This document shows, one piece after another, positions 36,497 to 44,267 of a stretch of DNA of 44,267 nucleotides. The translations under genes were made by a program, and so were the position numbers. The notes under the pieces are model-generated. The model searched no databases. It worked only from the letters and a program-made list of their open reading frames with translations, and was not told the DNA's origin. The stretch is from positions 1 to 44,267 of the forward strand of contig CALUSB010000017.1 of NCBI GenBank assembly GCA_944323335.1, in the 5' to 3' direction. The stretch's first letter is position 1. Every line of letters starts with the position of its first letter. The stretch is from Candidatus Gastranaerophilales bacterium (GTDB taxonomy: Bacteria > Cyanobacteriota > Vampirovibrionia > Gastranaerophilales > Gastranaerophilaceae).

Positions 36497-37369
36497 ATGG
36501 AACTTAGGGTTTTAAAGTATTTTCTTGCGGTTGCTCAAACAGGCAGTATAACAAAGGCTGCAAATGTTTTGCACCTTACTCAGCCGACTCTTTCAAGGCA
36601 GTTGATGGATTTAGAGCTAGAGTTGGGGCATAAGCTTTTTGTAAGAGGAAAACACAGTATTTCTCTAACGCAAGAAGGTCTTGTACTCAAAGCAAGGGCG
36701 CAGGAGATAGTAGAGCTTGCGGATAAAACTTATTCGGAATTTAAAAACGATAAAAACTCGGTTTCGGGTGATGTTTATATAGGTGGCGGCGAGAGCGAGT
36801 CAATTTTTCACATAGCTGAAATTATAAGAGAAATTCAACAAGAATATCCTCAAATTAAGTTTCATATGTATAGCGGCAACGGTGAAGACGTTGTAGAAAA
36901 GCTTGACAAGGGACTTTTAGACTTTGGAGTGTTAATACAGCCTATTGATTTATCAAAATATAACTCTGTATCACTTAACTCAAAAGACACTTGGGGCTTG
37001 ATTTTAAGAAAAGATGACAAGCTTGCGCAAAAGAAATTTGTAACGGTTAAGGATTTAGAAAACATCCCGCTTATCGCCTCAAGACAATTATCAAAAAAAT
37101 ATCTTGTGCAAAATGATTTTACAAAGTGGTTTGGCGAATATATAGATAAGTTAAATATTGTAGCGACATATAATCTAATATACAATGCCTCTGTTATGGT
37201 AGAGGCTAAAATAGGCTATGCTATAGGGCTTGATAAACTTGTTTCAAATAAAAACCTCTGTTTCAGACCGTTTTATCCAAAACTTGAATCCGCTCTTGAT
37301 GTTGTGTGGAAAAAAGAGCAGGTCTTAACTAAGGCATCAAGAATTTTTCTTGAAAAGTTAAAAGGCTAG
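36497..37369 (+). CDS. LysR-type transcriptional regulator
   Basis: 290 residues. The winged helix-turn-helix at 1-60 is canonical (MELRVLKYFLAVAQTGSITKAANVLHLTQPTLSRQL), and the effector-binding domain spans about 85-285. The start is the ATG at 36497, because the canonical LysR N-terminus begins there; the open frame back to 36458 reads through the palindrome. There is no Shine-Dalgarno; the promoter placement suggests a leaderless mRNA. The divergent O-acetyltransferase gene is the natural candidate target. The effector is unknown. Confidence 0.9.
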   Translation: MELRVLKYFLAVAQTGSITKAANVLHLTQPTLSRQLMDLELELGHKLFVRGKHSISLTQEGLVLKARAQEIVELADKTYSEFKNDKNSVSGDVYIGGGESESIFHIAEIIREIQQEYPQIKFHMYSGNGEDVVEKLDKGLLDFGVLIQPIDLSKYNSVSLNSKDTWGLILRKDDKLAQKKFVTVKDLENIPLIASRQLSKKYLVQNDFTKWFGEYIDKLNIVATYNLIYNASVMVEAKIGYAIGLDKLVSNKNLCFRPFYPKLESALDVVWKKEQVLTKASRIFLEKLKG

Positions 37370-38625
37370 GTTGAATATTTTTCTATATATTTTTTAATAT
37401 CAAATTTTTTTGCAATAGATTTTTTTGTCATTATTCTTATTTTACCCGTTATATACCTGTCTTTAAAGGCTCTGTCATGCAGCCCTGCTATTGCCCAGAG
37501 GATTGATACATAGCCGTTAGTGCTTTTTGCGTCATATGCGTATTTGTCATTCAGATAAATTGCATTTTTAAGGGCGCAATTTGGGTCATTTGACCACCTT
37601 AGTATTTGTTTTGCCCAATACATTCTTAAATACCCCTGTATTTTGCCTTCTCTTACAAGCTGCCTTTGTGTTGCGTTCCAGAGTTCATCGTGGGTTTTAG
37701 AGTGTTCAAGTTCATCTTTTGAATAAATATATTCTCTTAAATCATTTTTGTGCTCTTTAAGTGACATTTTTGCCCACTGTGGCGCGCAGGTAAGACTTTT
37801 AAAGTCTTTGCAGTATAGGCAAAAGTTATCCGAGAGTTCTTTTCTTATGATTAATTCTTCAAGGAACGCCTCTTTGTTTTCTCTTTTTGCATTTGATTTA
37901 ATAACTTCAAGAGCTGCTTTTTTTGAAGAAATAAAGCCTAAATTAAGGTATTTTGAAAGATTTGATTGCACATCTTTTGTCGGGTCGTTTCTAAATTCTC
38001 TATAGTAATCAAGTTTGTTTTTAATAAAATCTTCAAGTACAAAATCCGCCTCAACTTTAGCTTTTGTAAGGTCTTTATCCCAAGTTAAAAAAGATGCGAT
38101 ATTTAGGTAGATTTTTCTTCTTATGGTTGCGGCACTGTATTCCTGTTTGTCGGATAAAAATCTTGCGGGGATTATATTGTGCCCGTCAATTTCAACAATT
38201 TTAAAAGGAAAGTCATGGAAACGGTTTTTATCCTCAAGCGGGTTAAAGTCAATAATTAAAAGCCCTATATTGCTCTCTTTGAGGAATTTTGTATCAACAA
38301 AAGAAAAATCAAAACCCGAGTTTAAAAAATTTTTTGCGCATTGCAAAATCTGCCTTTGAATAAACTCCTGCTTATTTTTGACATCGTATGTAAGTCTTGG
38401 GCAGATTATTTTTAATTTTACATTAAGCTCTTTTGCTTTTTTGATTGCATATAAAAGTGCAGGGTTGTTATTTAGCCTTAATTCTCTTTCAATAAGATAA
38501 AAAACGTCCCCGTCTGAGTATTTTTTGTTGTTGTAATGATAAACTCTTTTTGGATTTATTTCATTTTCAAACTCAAAAACATCTTTAATGTAGTCAATGA
38601 GAGTTTCTCTTAATATTCTTGGCAT
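37366..38625 (-). CDS. phrB: Class II CPD photolyase
   Basis: 419 residues, slightly shorter than the usual 440-460. The C-terminal FAD-binding region has the class II hallmark block TRQ-type phrase ELWNATQRQLVREGKIQGYLRMYWAKQILRW, followed by AIYLNDKYAYDAKSTNGYVSILWAIAGLHDRAF. The N-terminal Rossmann domain (about 20-150) is present but degenerate in its first strand. The enzyme repairs UV-induced cyclobutane pyrimidine dimers with light. It overlaps the LysR gene end by 4 bases in a convergent layout. It is odd for a presumed gut anaerobe; it may be a relic or signal time spent outside the host. Confidence 0.88.
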   Translation of the reverse strand: MPRILRETLIDYIKDVFEFENEINPKRVYHYNNKKYSDGDVFYLIERELRLNNNPALLYAIKKAKELNVKLKIICPRLTYDVKNKQEFIQRQILQCAKNFLNSGFDFSFVDTKFLKESNIGLLIIDFNPLEDKNRFHDFPFKIVEIDGHNIIPARFLSDKQEYSAATIRRKIYLNIASFLTWDKDLTKAKVEADFVLEDFIKNKLDYYREFRNDPTKDVQSNLSKYLNLGFISSKKAALEVIKSNAKRENKEAFLEELIIRKELSDNFCLYCKDFKSLTCAPQWAKMSLKEHKNDLREYIYSKDELEHSKTHDELWNATQRQLVREGKIQGYLRMYWAKQILRWSNDPNCALKNAIYLNDKYAYDAKSTNGYVSILWAIAGLHDRAFKDRYITGKIRIMTKKSIAKKFDIKKYIEKYST

Positions 38626-38689
38626 AATGTATTTTAAGAGTATTATGAGCTGTTTTTAATTGTATAGGAGGGGGATTTTTGGCTGTAAA

Positions 38690-39262
38690 TTAAATTTGAT
38701 TTATTTTAAGGATTTTTTCATAAACCTGCTCAATGTGCTCTATATCCTTGTGCACGCAAAAGAAAAATTCTTTTATGAAATTTGTAATTTGTTTTTTTGC
38801 AGGTGTATTTTTGCTGTATGGTAAATAATACAAATCAAGCGGTATATAGCCGTTTTGATTTGGATAAAGATAGTTAAAGTTAAGTTTATTTGCATTTTGT
38901 CTTTGGTAAAATTTTGCTCTTCTTTGAGTTTGTATATTATTTGCTTCAATCGGTTCAACTTCAAAAAAGCAGCCGAGCTTTTCAGGGTATAGGTGTTTAA
39001 GCTCTTCAATGATTTTTGCACCGAAGCCTTTTGAATGAAATTTTTTAAATATCGCTAAATAATCTGTCAGAATATACTCTTTCCCTTCAAAAACAATACA
39101 GTAGCCTTTTGTATTAGTATCTTTTTCTTCGCTGTATTCATAGAGCACATAGTTGTTATTAAAAAGTTTCAGAAAATGCTCTCTTTGTTTCAACTCCTCT
39201 TTTGGAAATTGTTTAAGCATGTCATCATATATTATGTTAAAGTTTTTTGTTTTAGTCAGCAT
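38690..39262 (-). CDS. GNAT-like acetyltransferase, unassigned substrate
   Basis: About 190 residues starting at the ATG at 39262; the open frame extends to 39343 but the extra 27 residues (YSISIYTCRAYTINCAK) look like read-through of upstream DNA. A weak GNAT fold is suggested by TDYLAIFKKFHSKGFGAKIIEELKHLYP, the beta4-alpha3 region where acetyl-CoA pyrophosphate binds (pattern R/Q-x-x-G-x-G/A, here HSKGFG). FFEVEPIEANN and the following FYQRQNANKL resemble the GNAT beta5/alpha4 segment. No Shine-Dalgarno is visible. It is a single gene between photolyase and hydrolase genes. Confidence 0.65.
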   Translation of the reverse strand: MLTKTKNFNIIYDDMLKQFPKEELKQREHFLKLFNNNYVLYEYSEEKDTNTKGYCIVFEGKEYILTDYLAIFKKFHSKGFGAKIIEELKHLYPEKLGCFFEVEPIEANNIQTQRRAKFYQRQNANKLNFNYLYPNQNGYIPLDLYYLPYSKNTPAKKQITNFIKEFFFCVHKDIEHIEQVYEKILKINQI

Positions 39263-39383
39263 AGGATTTATTTTAGCACAATTGATTGTGTATGCTCTAC
39301 AGGTATAAATTGAAATAGAATATAAGTATTTGCTATTTTGCAAAGCATAGTAAATAATAAAAAAATAGTTTCATGGTGAAGTT

Positions 39384-40415
39384 ATGGTTAAAAATGTTTT
39401 ACTTTTTTGTTTGGTAATTTTTCTTTTTACGGGAGTTCAAAATATGGTTAGCGCAAAAAACGATTCTTGGGACAAGGTTTTTCCTAAAAGTGACAAGGTT
39501 GAAGTTAAGAAAGTCAATTTTAAAAACAGATTTGGCATAGTGCTGTGTGCTGATATGTATTTGCCAAAGGGGATAAAAGATAACGATAAACTGCCTGCAA
39601 TAGCTGTTTCAGGGCCTTTTGGCGCAGTGAAAGAGCAGGCTTCAGGTATGTATGCTCAGACATTAGCCCAAAGAGGTTTTATAACTCTTGCTTTCGACCC
39701 TTCTTATACGGGCGAAAGTTCAGGAGAGCCAAGACATGTGGCGTCTGCTGACATAAATACGGAAGATTTTAGCGCTGCGGTTGATTTTTTGAGTAATTAT
39801 AAAAATGTTAACCCCGATAAAATAGGAATACTCGGTATTTGCGGTTTTGGCGGCTTTGCTCTAAATGCCGCTCAAATTGATACAAGAATTAAAGCAACTG
39901 TAACATCTACTATGTATGATATGACAAGAGTCAGTGCTAAAGGCTACAATGACACGATTGACAAAAAAGCTCGATATGATATGAAAGTTGCACTAAACAA
40001 TCAAAGAACAAAAGACTTTACCCAAAATACTTATGCAAAAGCTGACGGATTACCTCAAAAGCTTGATGGTAGCGAGCCTCAGTTTGTTAAAGATTATTGG
40101 AATTACTACAAAACAAAAAGAGGATTTCATAAAAATTCTATTAATTCAAACGGAAACTGGAATTCAACCTCTGCGCTTTCTTTAATAAACCAACCCATAC
40201 TTTGCTACGCCGATGAAATTGAAAGTGCCGTTTTAATAATACATGGTGAAAATGCTCACAGCAGATATTTTAGCGAGGATGTATTTAAAAAATTAAAAGG
40301 AGAAAATAAAGAGTTATTTATTGTTAAAGATGCAAATCATACCGATTTATATGATAATCTTGAGAAAATACCCTTAGATAAAATAGAAGAATTTTATAAA
40401 AATAATTTGAAATAA
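39384..40415 (+). CDS. Exported alpha/beta hydrolase with Cys nucleophile elbow (YcjY-like)
   Basis: 343 residues. Signal peptide about 1-24 (MVKNVLLFCLVIFLFTGVQNMVSA). The fold is an alpha/beta hydrolase: oxyanion strand AIAVSGPFGAVKE, nucleophile elbow GICGFGG with C153 in the usual serine position, then VTSTMYDMTRVSAKGYNDT and GFHKNSINSNGNW, phrases shared by the YcjY-like group. The catalytic His is in KDANHTDLYDN near the C-terminus. A Cys nucleophile is known in dienelactone-hydrolase relatives. Its likely location is the periplasm. The substrate is unknown. It precedes a flavodoxin-fold reductase by 10 bases and may share its transcript. Confidence 0.85.
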   Translation: MVKNVLLFCLVIFLFTGVQNMVSAKNDSWDKVFPKSDKVEVKKVNFKNRFGIVLCADMYLPKGIKDNDKLPAIAVSGPFGAVKEQASGMYAQTLAQRGFITLAFDPSYTGESSGEPRHVASADINTEDFSAAVDFLSNYKNVNPDKIGILGICGFGGFALNAAQIDTRIKATVTSTMYDMTRVSAKGYNDTIDKKARYDMKVALNNQRTKDFTQNTYAKADGLPQKLDGSEPQFVKDYWNYYKTKRGFHKNSINSNGNWNSTSALSLINQPILCYADEIESAVLIIHGENAHSRYFSEDVFKKLKGENKELFIVKDANHTDLYDNLEKIPLDKIEEFYKNNLK

Positions 40416-40425
40416 AGAGGTGAAT

Positions 40426-40968
40426 ATGGCAAAGAAAGTTTTAGTAATATCAACAAGCATGAGAAATAACGCTAATTCTGATATTTTGGCGGATGAGTTT
40501 ATAAAGGGTGCAATCGCAGGCGGTAGCGACGCGCAAAAAATTACCCTAAAGGATAAAAAAATTGCTTTCTGTAAAGGGTGTTTATCATGTGCTCATACAA
40601 AAAAATGTGTAATAGACGATGATGTTACGGAAATTTTTGAAAAAATAAAAGAAGTTGACGTTGTAGTTTGGGCAACTCCTGTTTATTACTATGCTATGTC
40701 GGGACAGATGAAAACGCTTATCGACAGGCTAAATCCGCTTTATGTATCTGATTATAAATTTAGAGATGTTTACCTTATAGCAACTGCAGCAGAACCTGAC
40801 GAGTCTGCAATTAACGGTACAATAAAGGGTGTTGAAGGCTGGATAGAGTGTCTTAGCCATACAAGATTAAAAGGGGTTATAAAGGCAGTTGGTGTAAGCT
40901 CGCCAAATGAAGTTAAGCAGCATCAAAACTACTTAAAAGAAGCTTATCAGACGGGGCTTAATATTTAA
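40426..40968 (+). CDS. Flavodoxin-fold NAD(P)H-dependent FMN reductase / iron-sulfur flavoprotein-like
   Basis: 180 residues. The start is the ATG at 40426, with AGAGG 5 bases before it; a GTG at 40420 is in frame but overlaps the ribosome site. The FMN phosphate loop STSMRNNANSD is near the N-terminus. A cysteine cluster CKGCLSC...KKC (about 50-63) resembles the Cys motif of iron-sulfur flavoproteins and related reductases. ATPVYYYAMSGQMKTLIDRL is the family's flavin-binding loop. It is probably a redox enzyme using FMN in the cytoplasm, perhaps with the hydrolase just upstream. Confidence 0.85.
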   Translation: MAKKVLVISTSMRNNANSDILADEFIKGAIAGGSDAQKITLKDKKIAFCKGCLSCAHTKKCVIDDDVTEIFEKIKEVDVVVWATPVYYYAMSGQMKTLIDRLNPLYVSDYKFRDVYLIATAAEPDESAINGTIKGVEGWIECLSHTRLKGVIKAVGVSSPNEVKQHQNYLKEAYQTGLNI

Positions 40969-41333
40969 AATTCTAACTCAATAAGGTTTAATGAGACATT
41001 TGAGATGTGAAATTATAGCCTGTATTAAGGAATGTGTTTGAATATTGACGATATTTTTCAAATTGACTGTAATCACTCAAATTGGTCTTTTGCTACTCTT
41101 TTTGTCTCTCAAAATCCAACAAAAATTCAAATAAGCTACCTGAAACTTAGGCACTGATAGGGCTGTAGCGATTTTAAATAAAGGACAAAAATGTCCCATT
41201 TAAAAAGTCCAAATTTAAGTCGGAACAAAGTCGGAAAGGTTTATTATATTAAAAAAATACAAAATTAATAATCATAAAAAACTGACAAAATACTTGAATA
41301 TTACTATAAAGTATACTAGTTTCAGTCAAGATT
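40969..41333. other. Gene-free 365-base stretch with small repeats at cassette border
   Basis: No convincing gene. A direct repeat AAGTCGGA occurs twice (41217-41224 and 41228-41235), and a hairpin GGACA-AAAA-TGTCC lies at 41183-41196. A 41-codon frame (41032-41157) is open but has poor initiation context. Composition shifts to more AT at the right, where the three-gene cassette begins, so this may be the border of an inserted block; no attachment site, integrase or tRNA is visible. Confidence 0.45.
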
Positions 41334-42656
41334 CTATATATTTTTTAGTTGTTCCTGCAGGTTTTGCACTAAGCCATCTATTTCTTTATCTAGATAATGT
41401 CTTAATCCTTTTTTTATACGGAGAAAATCGTCTACTATATGGGCGCATTTTGTCTTATCAGGATAATTTATAATATAAAACACAATTGTATAAAAAATAG
41501 CTTTAGCAATGTATCTATTCCATTTGTCATGTTTCCTTGAATAAAAATATGGTTTTGATAAATCTCTTTTTATCGCAGAATAATTCTTTTCTGCATCATC
41601 TAAACAATTTTCTGGTAGATTTATTATAATGCGTCCATATAAATTAGCCAATAATATCTCACTAATTGTAATAACATCCTTTTCTTGTGATTTATCAATC
41701 AATCTTAAAATGTATTTAAATATGTCATCTTTTGCATCAATTTCAATATTTGCAATAATTTCAAAGACGATATAGTATTTGTATATCCATAAATTTAAAT
41801 TTTTTAGATAATCTAATGTAAAATAATCATTGATATCTAATTTTTTTAGTAATTCAATTAGCTGTCCAAATTGTTCTTTATTTTCTTCATCATAAGCTCC
41901 AGTTAATGTCCCAAAATTTTGGAACAAATAATATAGTATTAAATCAAGTTTCTCTTTATTAGGTATTGCAGAAGTTATTATATCTGATACTTTTTTGTCT
42001 TTATCAGCAAAAGGAAAAGTATTAGAAATAGGATATATTACAAAATTGTTCAAGCATCTAAGCCAATTAATTTTAGAATTAGTAAAATTTTTATTTTTTG
42101 CATTATAAATATAGTGTGATTCCAAAATTGTAGCTATGAAATATAGTAATAAATCTTTTCGTTCTGTTTCTTTATACCATTTTTCAAAATCATCATAGCA
42201 ATTTGTTGCCCACAATAAAAGTAAATATTTGAGACCATAATAATATTTTTGTGAAAGACGTGGTGGATGTGCAATATCAAGAGTATTAATTAATTTATAT
42301 GAAAATTCACTATTTAATAATTTATTATAGTATTGAATACCCTTTTCATCGTATTCATTCCATAAATCTGGAATAACTTTATCTATTTGTTGTTTTATGT
42401 GTAATGAATTGTTTTTTATGTGATTTATAATTACAGTCCTATCGTCTTTGAACCCGTATGCTAAAAGACTTAACCCTCCTAATAAAATTTTTAAATTTAA
42501 ATTAGAATTATTTTTTAAATAGTTATCAAAAATCTTATAATCATTCTCTGAAATATTAGGATGTTCATTAGTACCACAAAAATTATGATTTGCGGGGCTT
42601 TCGATTTTGTATATATCTGTCATAGCTTCATTTATATACAATTCTTCACTAAACAT
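41334..42656 (-). CDS. Uncharacterised all-helical protein of edge cassette
   Basis: 440 residues, predicted mostly helical, no signal peptide. I recognise no family. The middle part is rich in Tyr, Trp and Asn (KYYYGLKYLLLLWATNCYDDFEKW), and helical-repeat-like stretches continue through to a charged C-terminus. The start ATG at 42656 overlaps the end of the preceding gene by 8 bases (ATGTTTAG), so the two are translationally coupled and probably act together. DNA here is noticeably AT-richer than the rest of the window, suggesting horizontal acquisition. It is the last gene of the cassette on its strand. Confidence 0.75.
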   Translation of the reverse strand: MFSEELYINEAMTDIYKIESPANHNFCGTNEHPNISENDYKIFDNYLKNNSNLNLKILLGGLSLLAYGFKDDRTVIINHIKNNSLHIKQQIDKVIPDLWNEYDEKGIQYYNKLLNSEFSYKLINTLDIAHPPRLSQKYYYGLKYLLLLWATNCYDDFEKWYKETERKDLLLYFIATILESHYIYNAKNKNFTNSKINWLRCLNNFVIYPISNTFPFADKDKKVSDIITSAIPNKEKLDLILYYLFQNFGTLTGAYDEENKEQFGQLIELLKKLDINDYFTLDYLKNLNLWIYKYYIVFEIIANIEIDAKDDIFKYILRLIDKSQEKDVITISEILLANLYGRIIINLPENCLDDAEKNYSAIKRDLSKPYFYSRKHDKWNRYIAKAIFYTIVFYIINYPDKTKCAHIVDDFLRIKKGLRHYLDKEIDGLVQNLQEQLKNI

Positions 42657-44169
42657 TTTCTACCTCAGGGAATATTCTGTTCATTTCTCTACAATTTGTT
42701 TTTATATTGTTAATATATTTTATTGCTTTCTCTTTAGTAACTCCTTTTAATTCAGAAATTACAAAATTATAGTGTTTTAATAGATTATTTATGCTATTAG
42801 ATAGCAGAAATATTTTATCTTCCTTTTGACTTGATATGTATATAAATCTATCGTGAAAATTATCTTTACCTAAATTATGCCACACTAATTTTCCAACAGG
42901 AAATGAAGTATTTGCAAATTTTTTAATTAGAGCTTTTGTTTTTTCTATAATTTCTTTTGTTGACGATTTATCATTTGAATCAGGGTCATTGTTTCCCCAA
43001 CAAGAAATGATATTTATACTGATACTTGTATTGTTTATATTCATCAATAATTCAAGAGATTCTGGTGAAATAAAAGGATCAACAATTAAAATTTGTGCAT
43101 TGTATTGCAAGTGTTCTTTTATAAAATTAAAAATTTCTTGTATGGTATTTTCATTCTTGTCAAACCATTTTTGTTGTGGAAAAGATTCCCTTAGATTAAT
43201 ATTTTGGGATTTTTTAATATTTTTTATAATATTTATATTTGAATCAATATCTTGAATAATTTGATTAGCAGGGTATTGTATATCTATCGGTTTGGTTGGC
43301 GTATATGCAGATATTGTTTTAATTCCATTTGCAGAATTAATTTTTACTGTATCAGAAATTATATTCATTTGTAAAGAGAGACCCAACATCCAATAGCCAG
43401 AATCTTTATAAATTAGTTTTCCTTGTGAATCAAATATACTGTATTTATATTTAGTGTCATTGTATATTTCTGTATCAAATTGAAGTTCACAAGTATTTTC
43501 TTTAAATATTTTAAACTCATCTAATAACACATCATTGTGTTTAGAGTAAACAATTAAATGCACAAAGACTTTTTCTTTTAAATATTCTTTATCCCTCTTA
43601 ATACTGTATTTATTAGGAAAGCCTCTTGAAGTAGATATTGTAAATGGTGCAGAAGTCTCTGCCCAAGGCATAGCTTCTATATATTCAAAACACCCTAATC
43701 GTTGAAAATAACTTTCATTAAAGTGTTGGCCGCTATCTTGCTCCATTTTTGATAAAATCAATAGTAGTAATTCTTTGTTTTCTTCTTTTAAAAACATACC
43801 ATTATTGAAATTATAAAATTCTAAAGAATAATAACTGTTTACGTATACAGTCTGTCCTATTGGCGATTCAATACGCACATCGTTTGGTTCATTACTTTGT
43901 ATATATTTATTTTTATAAACAATGAAAACATCCTTATTAAGATCTTTATGATAAATATTTAGTTGAACCACATTATTACTTATATTGGGAATGTTTATAT
44001 CATTAGTAACACTTTCAAATGCATATAATCTTTTATCACCAATTTTTCCAAGATCATGTTTATGGTTAAAACAAAATCCACTAGATGTGGGTAATGATAT
44101 TCCATATACAAAAAGTTCGCATTTATTACTTTTGGTTCCTAAAAAATAAAGCCAATTCGCGCGTCCCAT
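42649..44169 (-). CDS. Protein with C-terminal phospholipase-D-like domain, edge cassette
   Basis: 506 residues. Residues 1-330 match nothing I recognise. The C-terminus (about 335-500) resembles a PLD-like fold: strand ILIVDPFIS (D364), then the active-site-like phrase NFHDRFIYI (H439-D440-R441) and LLSNSINNL (457-462), where PLD enzymes carry GSxN. An HDR in place of the standard HxK pattern occurs in PLD-like domains of prokaryotic defence proteins. Nuclease or phosphodiesterase action is possible, but catalysis is not proven. Its start shares one base with the stop of the upstream partial gene (TAATG). Confidence 0.75.
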   Translation of the reverse strand: MGRANWLYFLGTKSNKCELFVYGISLPTSSGFCFNHKHDLGKIGDKRLYAFESVTNDINIPNISNNVVQLNIYHKDLNKDVFIVYKNKYIQSNEPNDVRIESPIGQTVYVNSYYSLEFYNFNNGMFLKEENKELLLLILSKMEQDSGQHFNESYFQRLGCFEYIEAMPWAETSAPFTISTSRGFPNKYSIKRDKEYLKEKVFVHLIVYSKHNDVLLDEFKIFKENTCELQFDTEIYNDTKYKYSIFDSQGKLIYKDSGYWMLGLSLQMNIISDTVKINSANGIKTISAYTPTKPIDIQYPANQIIQDIDSNINIIKNIKKSQNINLRESFPQQKWFDKNENTIQEIFNFIKEHLQYNAQILIVDPFISPESLELLMNINNTSISINIISCWGNNDPDSNDKSSTKEIIEKTKALIKKFANTSFPVGKLVWHNLGKDNFHDRFIYISSQKEDKIFLLSNSINNLLKHYNFVISELKGVTKEKAIKYINNIKTNCREMNRIFPEVENV

Positions 44170-44267
44170 TAATTCGTTCCCAGATTCTTAATATTTTCAA
44201 GAGTATATAACGGCAAATCAATTAAGTTATCCGTTTTCTTATAATCTGCCATTGACGTTCTTATTGC
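44169..44267 (-). CDS. C-terminal end of an upstream cassette gene, cut by window
   Basis: The minus-strand frame open from the window edge gives 32 residues ending ...ADYKKTDNLIDLPLYTLENIKNLGTN and a TAA at 44171-44169. That stop overlaps the next gene's ATG by one base, exactly the tight packing seen between the following two genes. It therefore looks like the 3' end of a third, upstream member of the same operon. Too little remains to name a family. Confidence 0.6.
   Translation of the reverse strand, partial: AIRTSMADYKKTDNLIDLPLYTLENIKNLGTN

Noticed and set aside
41032-41157. 41-codon frame in the gap after the reductase gene
   Set aside because: The AAGG before its ATG is only one base away, and neither length nor sequence supports a gene.
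1-44267. CRISPR arrays, tRNA or rRNA genes, insertion sequences
   Set aside because: No regularly spaced repeats, cloverleaf-like sequences, conserved rRNA blocks or transposase genes were seen on either strand.
41334-44267. DISARM system
   Set aside because: A PLD-like domain is present, but the protein is twice the size of DrmC and no helicase, DUF1998 protein or methyltransferase is visible beside it within the window.

Overview
The window looks like a chromosomal piece of a low-GC, Gram-negative, anaerobic, fermentative bacterium. An outer-membrane porin, a TolC-type efflux channel and a membrane-fusion protein imply a double envelope. A Hyf-like membrane complex, a formate/nitrite channel, a CoA-transferase and an anaerobe-type peroxiredoxin fit a fermentative gut organism. 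Several large lineage-specific proteins carry a short N-terminal Ile/Val-x-Phe motif, and the AT-rich style resembles the non-photosynthetic cyanobacterial relatives (Gastranaerophilales/Melainabacteria). That placement is an inference; no rRNA or other marker gene lies here.

Region by region: 118-3329 (minus) is a two-gene BcgI-like restriction-modification system. The RM and S genes are joined by what looks like a dnaX-type programmed -1 frameshift signal. 3459-9228 (plus) holds a 1026-residue HD-domain protein, a HAD phosphatase and an EF-hand/coiled-coil/GH108 muramidase. 9324-12608 (plus) is a LuxR-type response regulator and PAS histidine kinase pair, an isochorismatase-like hydrolase and a small exported protein. 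12627-18536 (minus) is a five-gene tripartite ABC exporter operon (TolC, HlyD, tandem ATPase, two permeases). Its promoter sits inside a perfect palindrome. 18610-21669 (minus) is a 1019-residue protein with an intact M41 zinc-protease motif but broken ATPase motifs. 21841-24845 (plus) has a membrane-anchored peroxiredoxin, a 10-TM-type metal transporter and an O-acetylhomoserine sulfhydrylase.

24848-32085 (minus) is a six-gene operon in Hyf order (HyfB, C, E, F, G and a fused HyfH/I). The large subunit has lost most of the [NiFe] cysteine ligands, so it belongs with the hydrogenase-related (Ehr) complexes and is unlikely to be a working hydrogenase. A formate/nitrite channel gene diverges from it, followed by a porin and a two-subunit CoA-transferase, which makes this a fermentation and energy-conservation block. 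35834-40968 holds a sugar O-acetyltransferase diverging from a LysR regulator (apparently leaderless, with its promoter inside a 30-base palindromic repeat), a class II photolyase, a GNAT-like protein, a periplasmic alpha/beta hydrolase and a flavodoxin-fold reductase.

After a 365-base gene-free stretch with small repeats, the right edge (41334-44267, minus) is a visibly AT-richer cassette of three overlapping genes. The middle one ends in a phospholipase-D-like domain with an HDRF motif. It could be an uncharacterised defence cassette, but it is cut by the window end. The strongest candidates for new biology are the frameshift-linked RM system, the ATPase-dead FtsH/Clp-like protease and this edge cassette.
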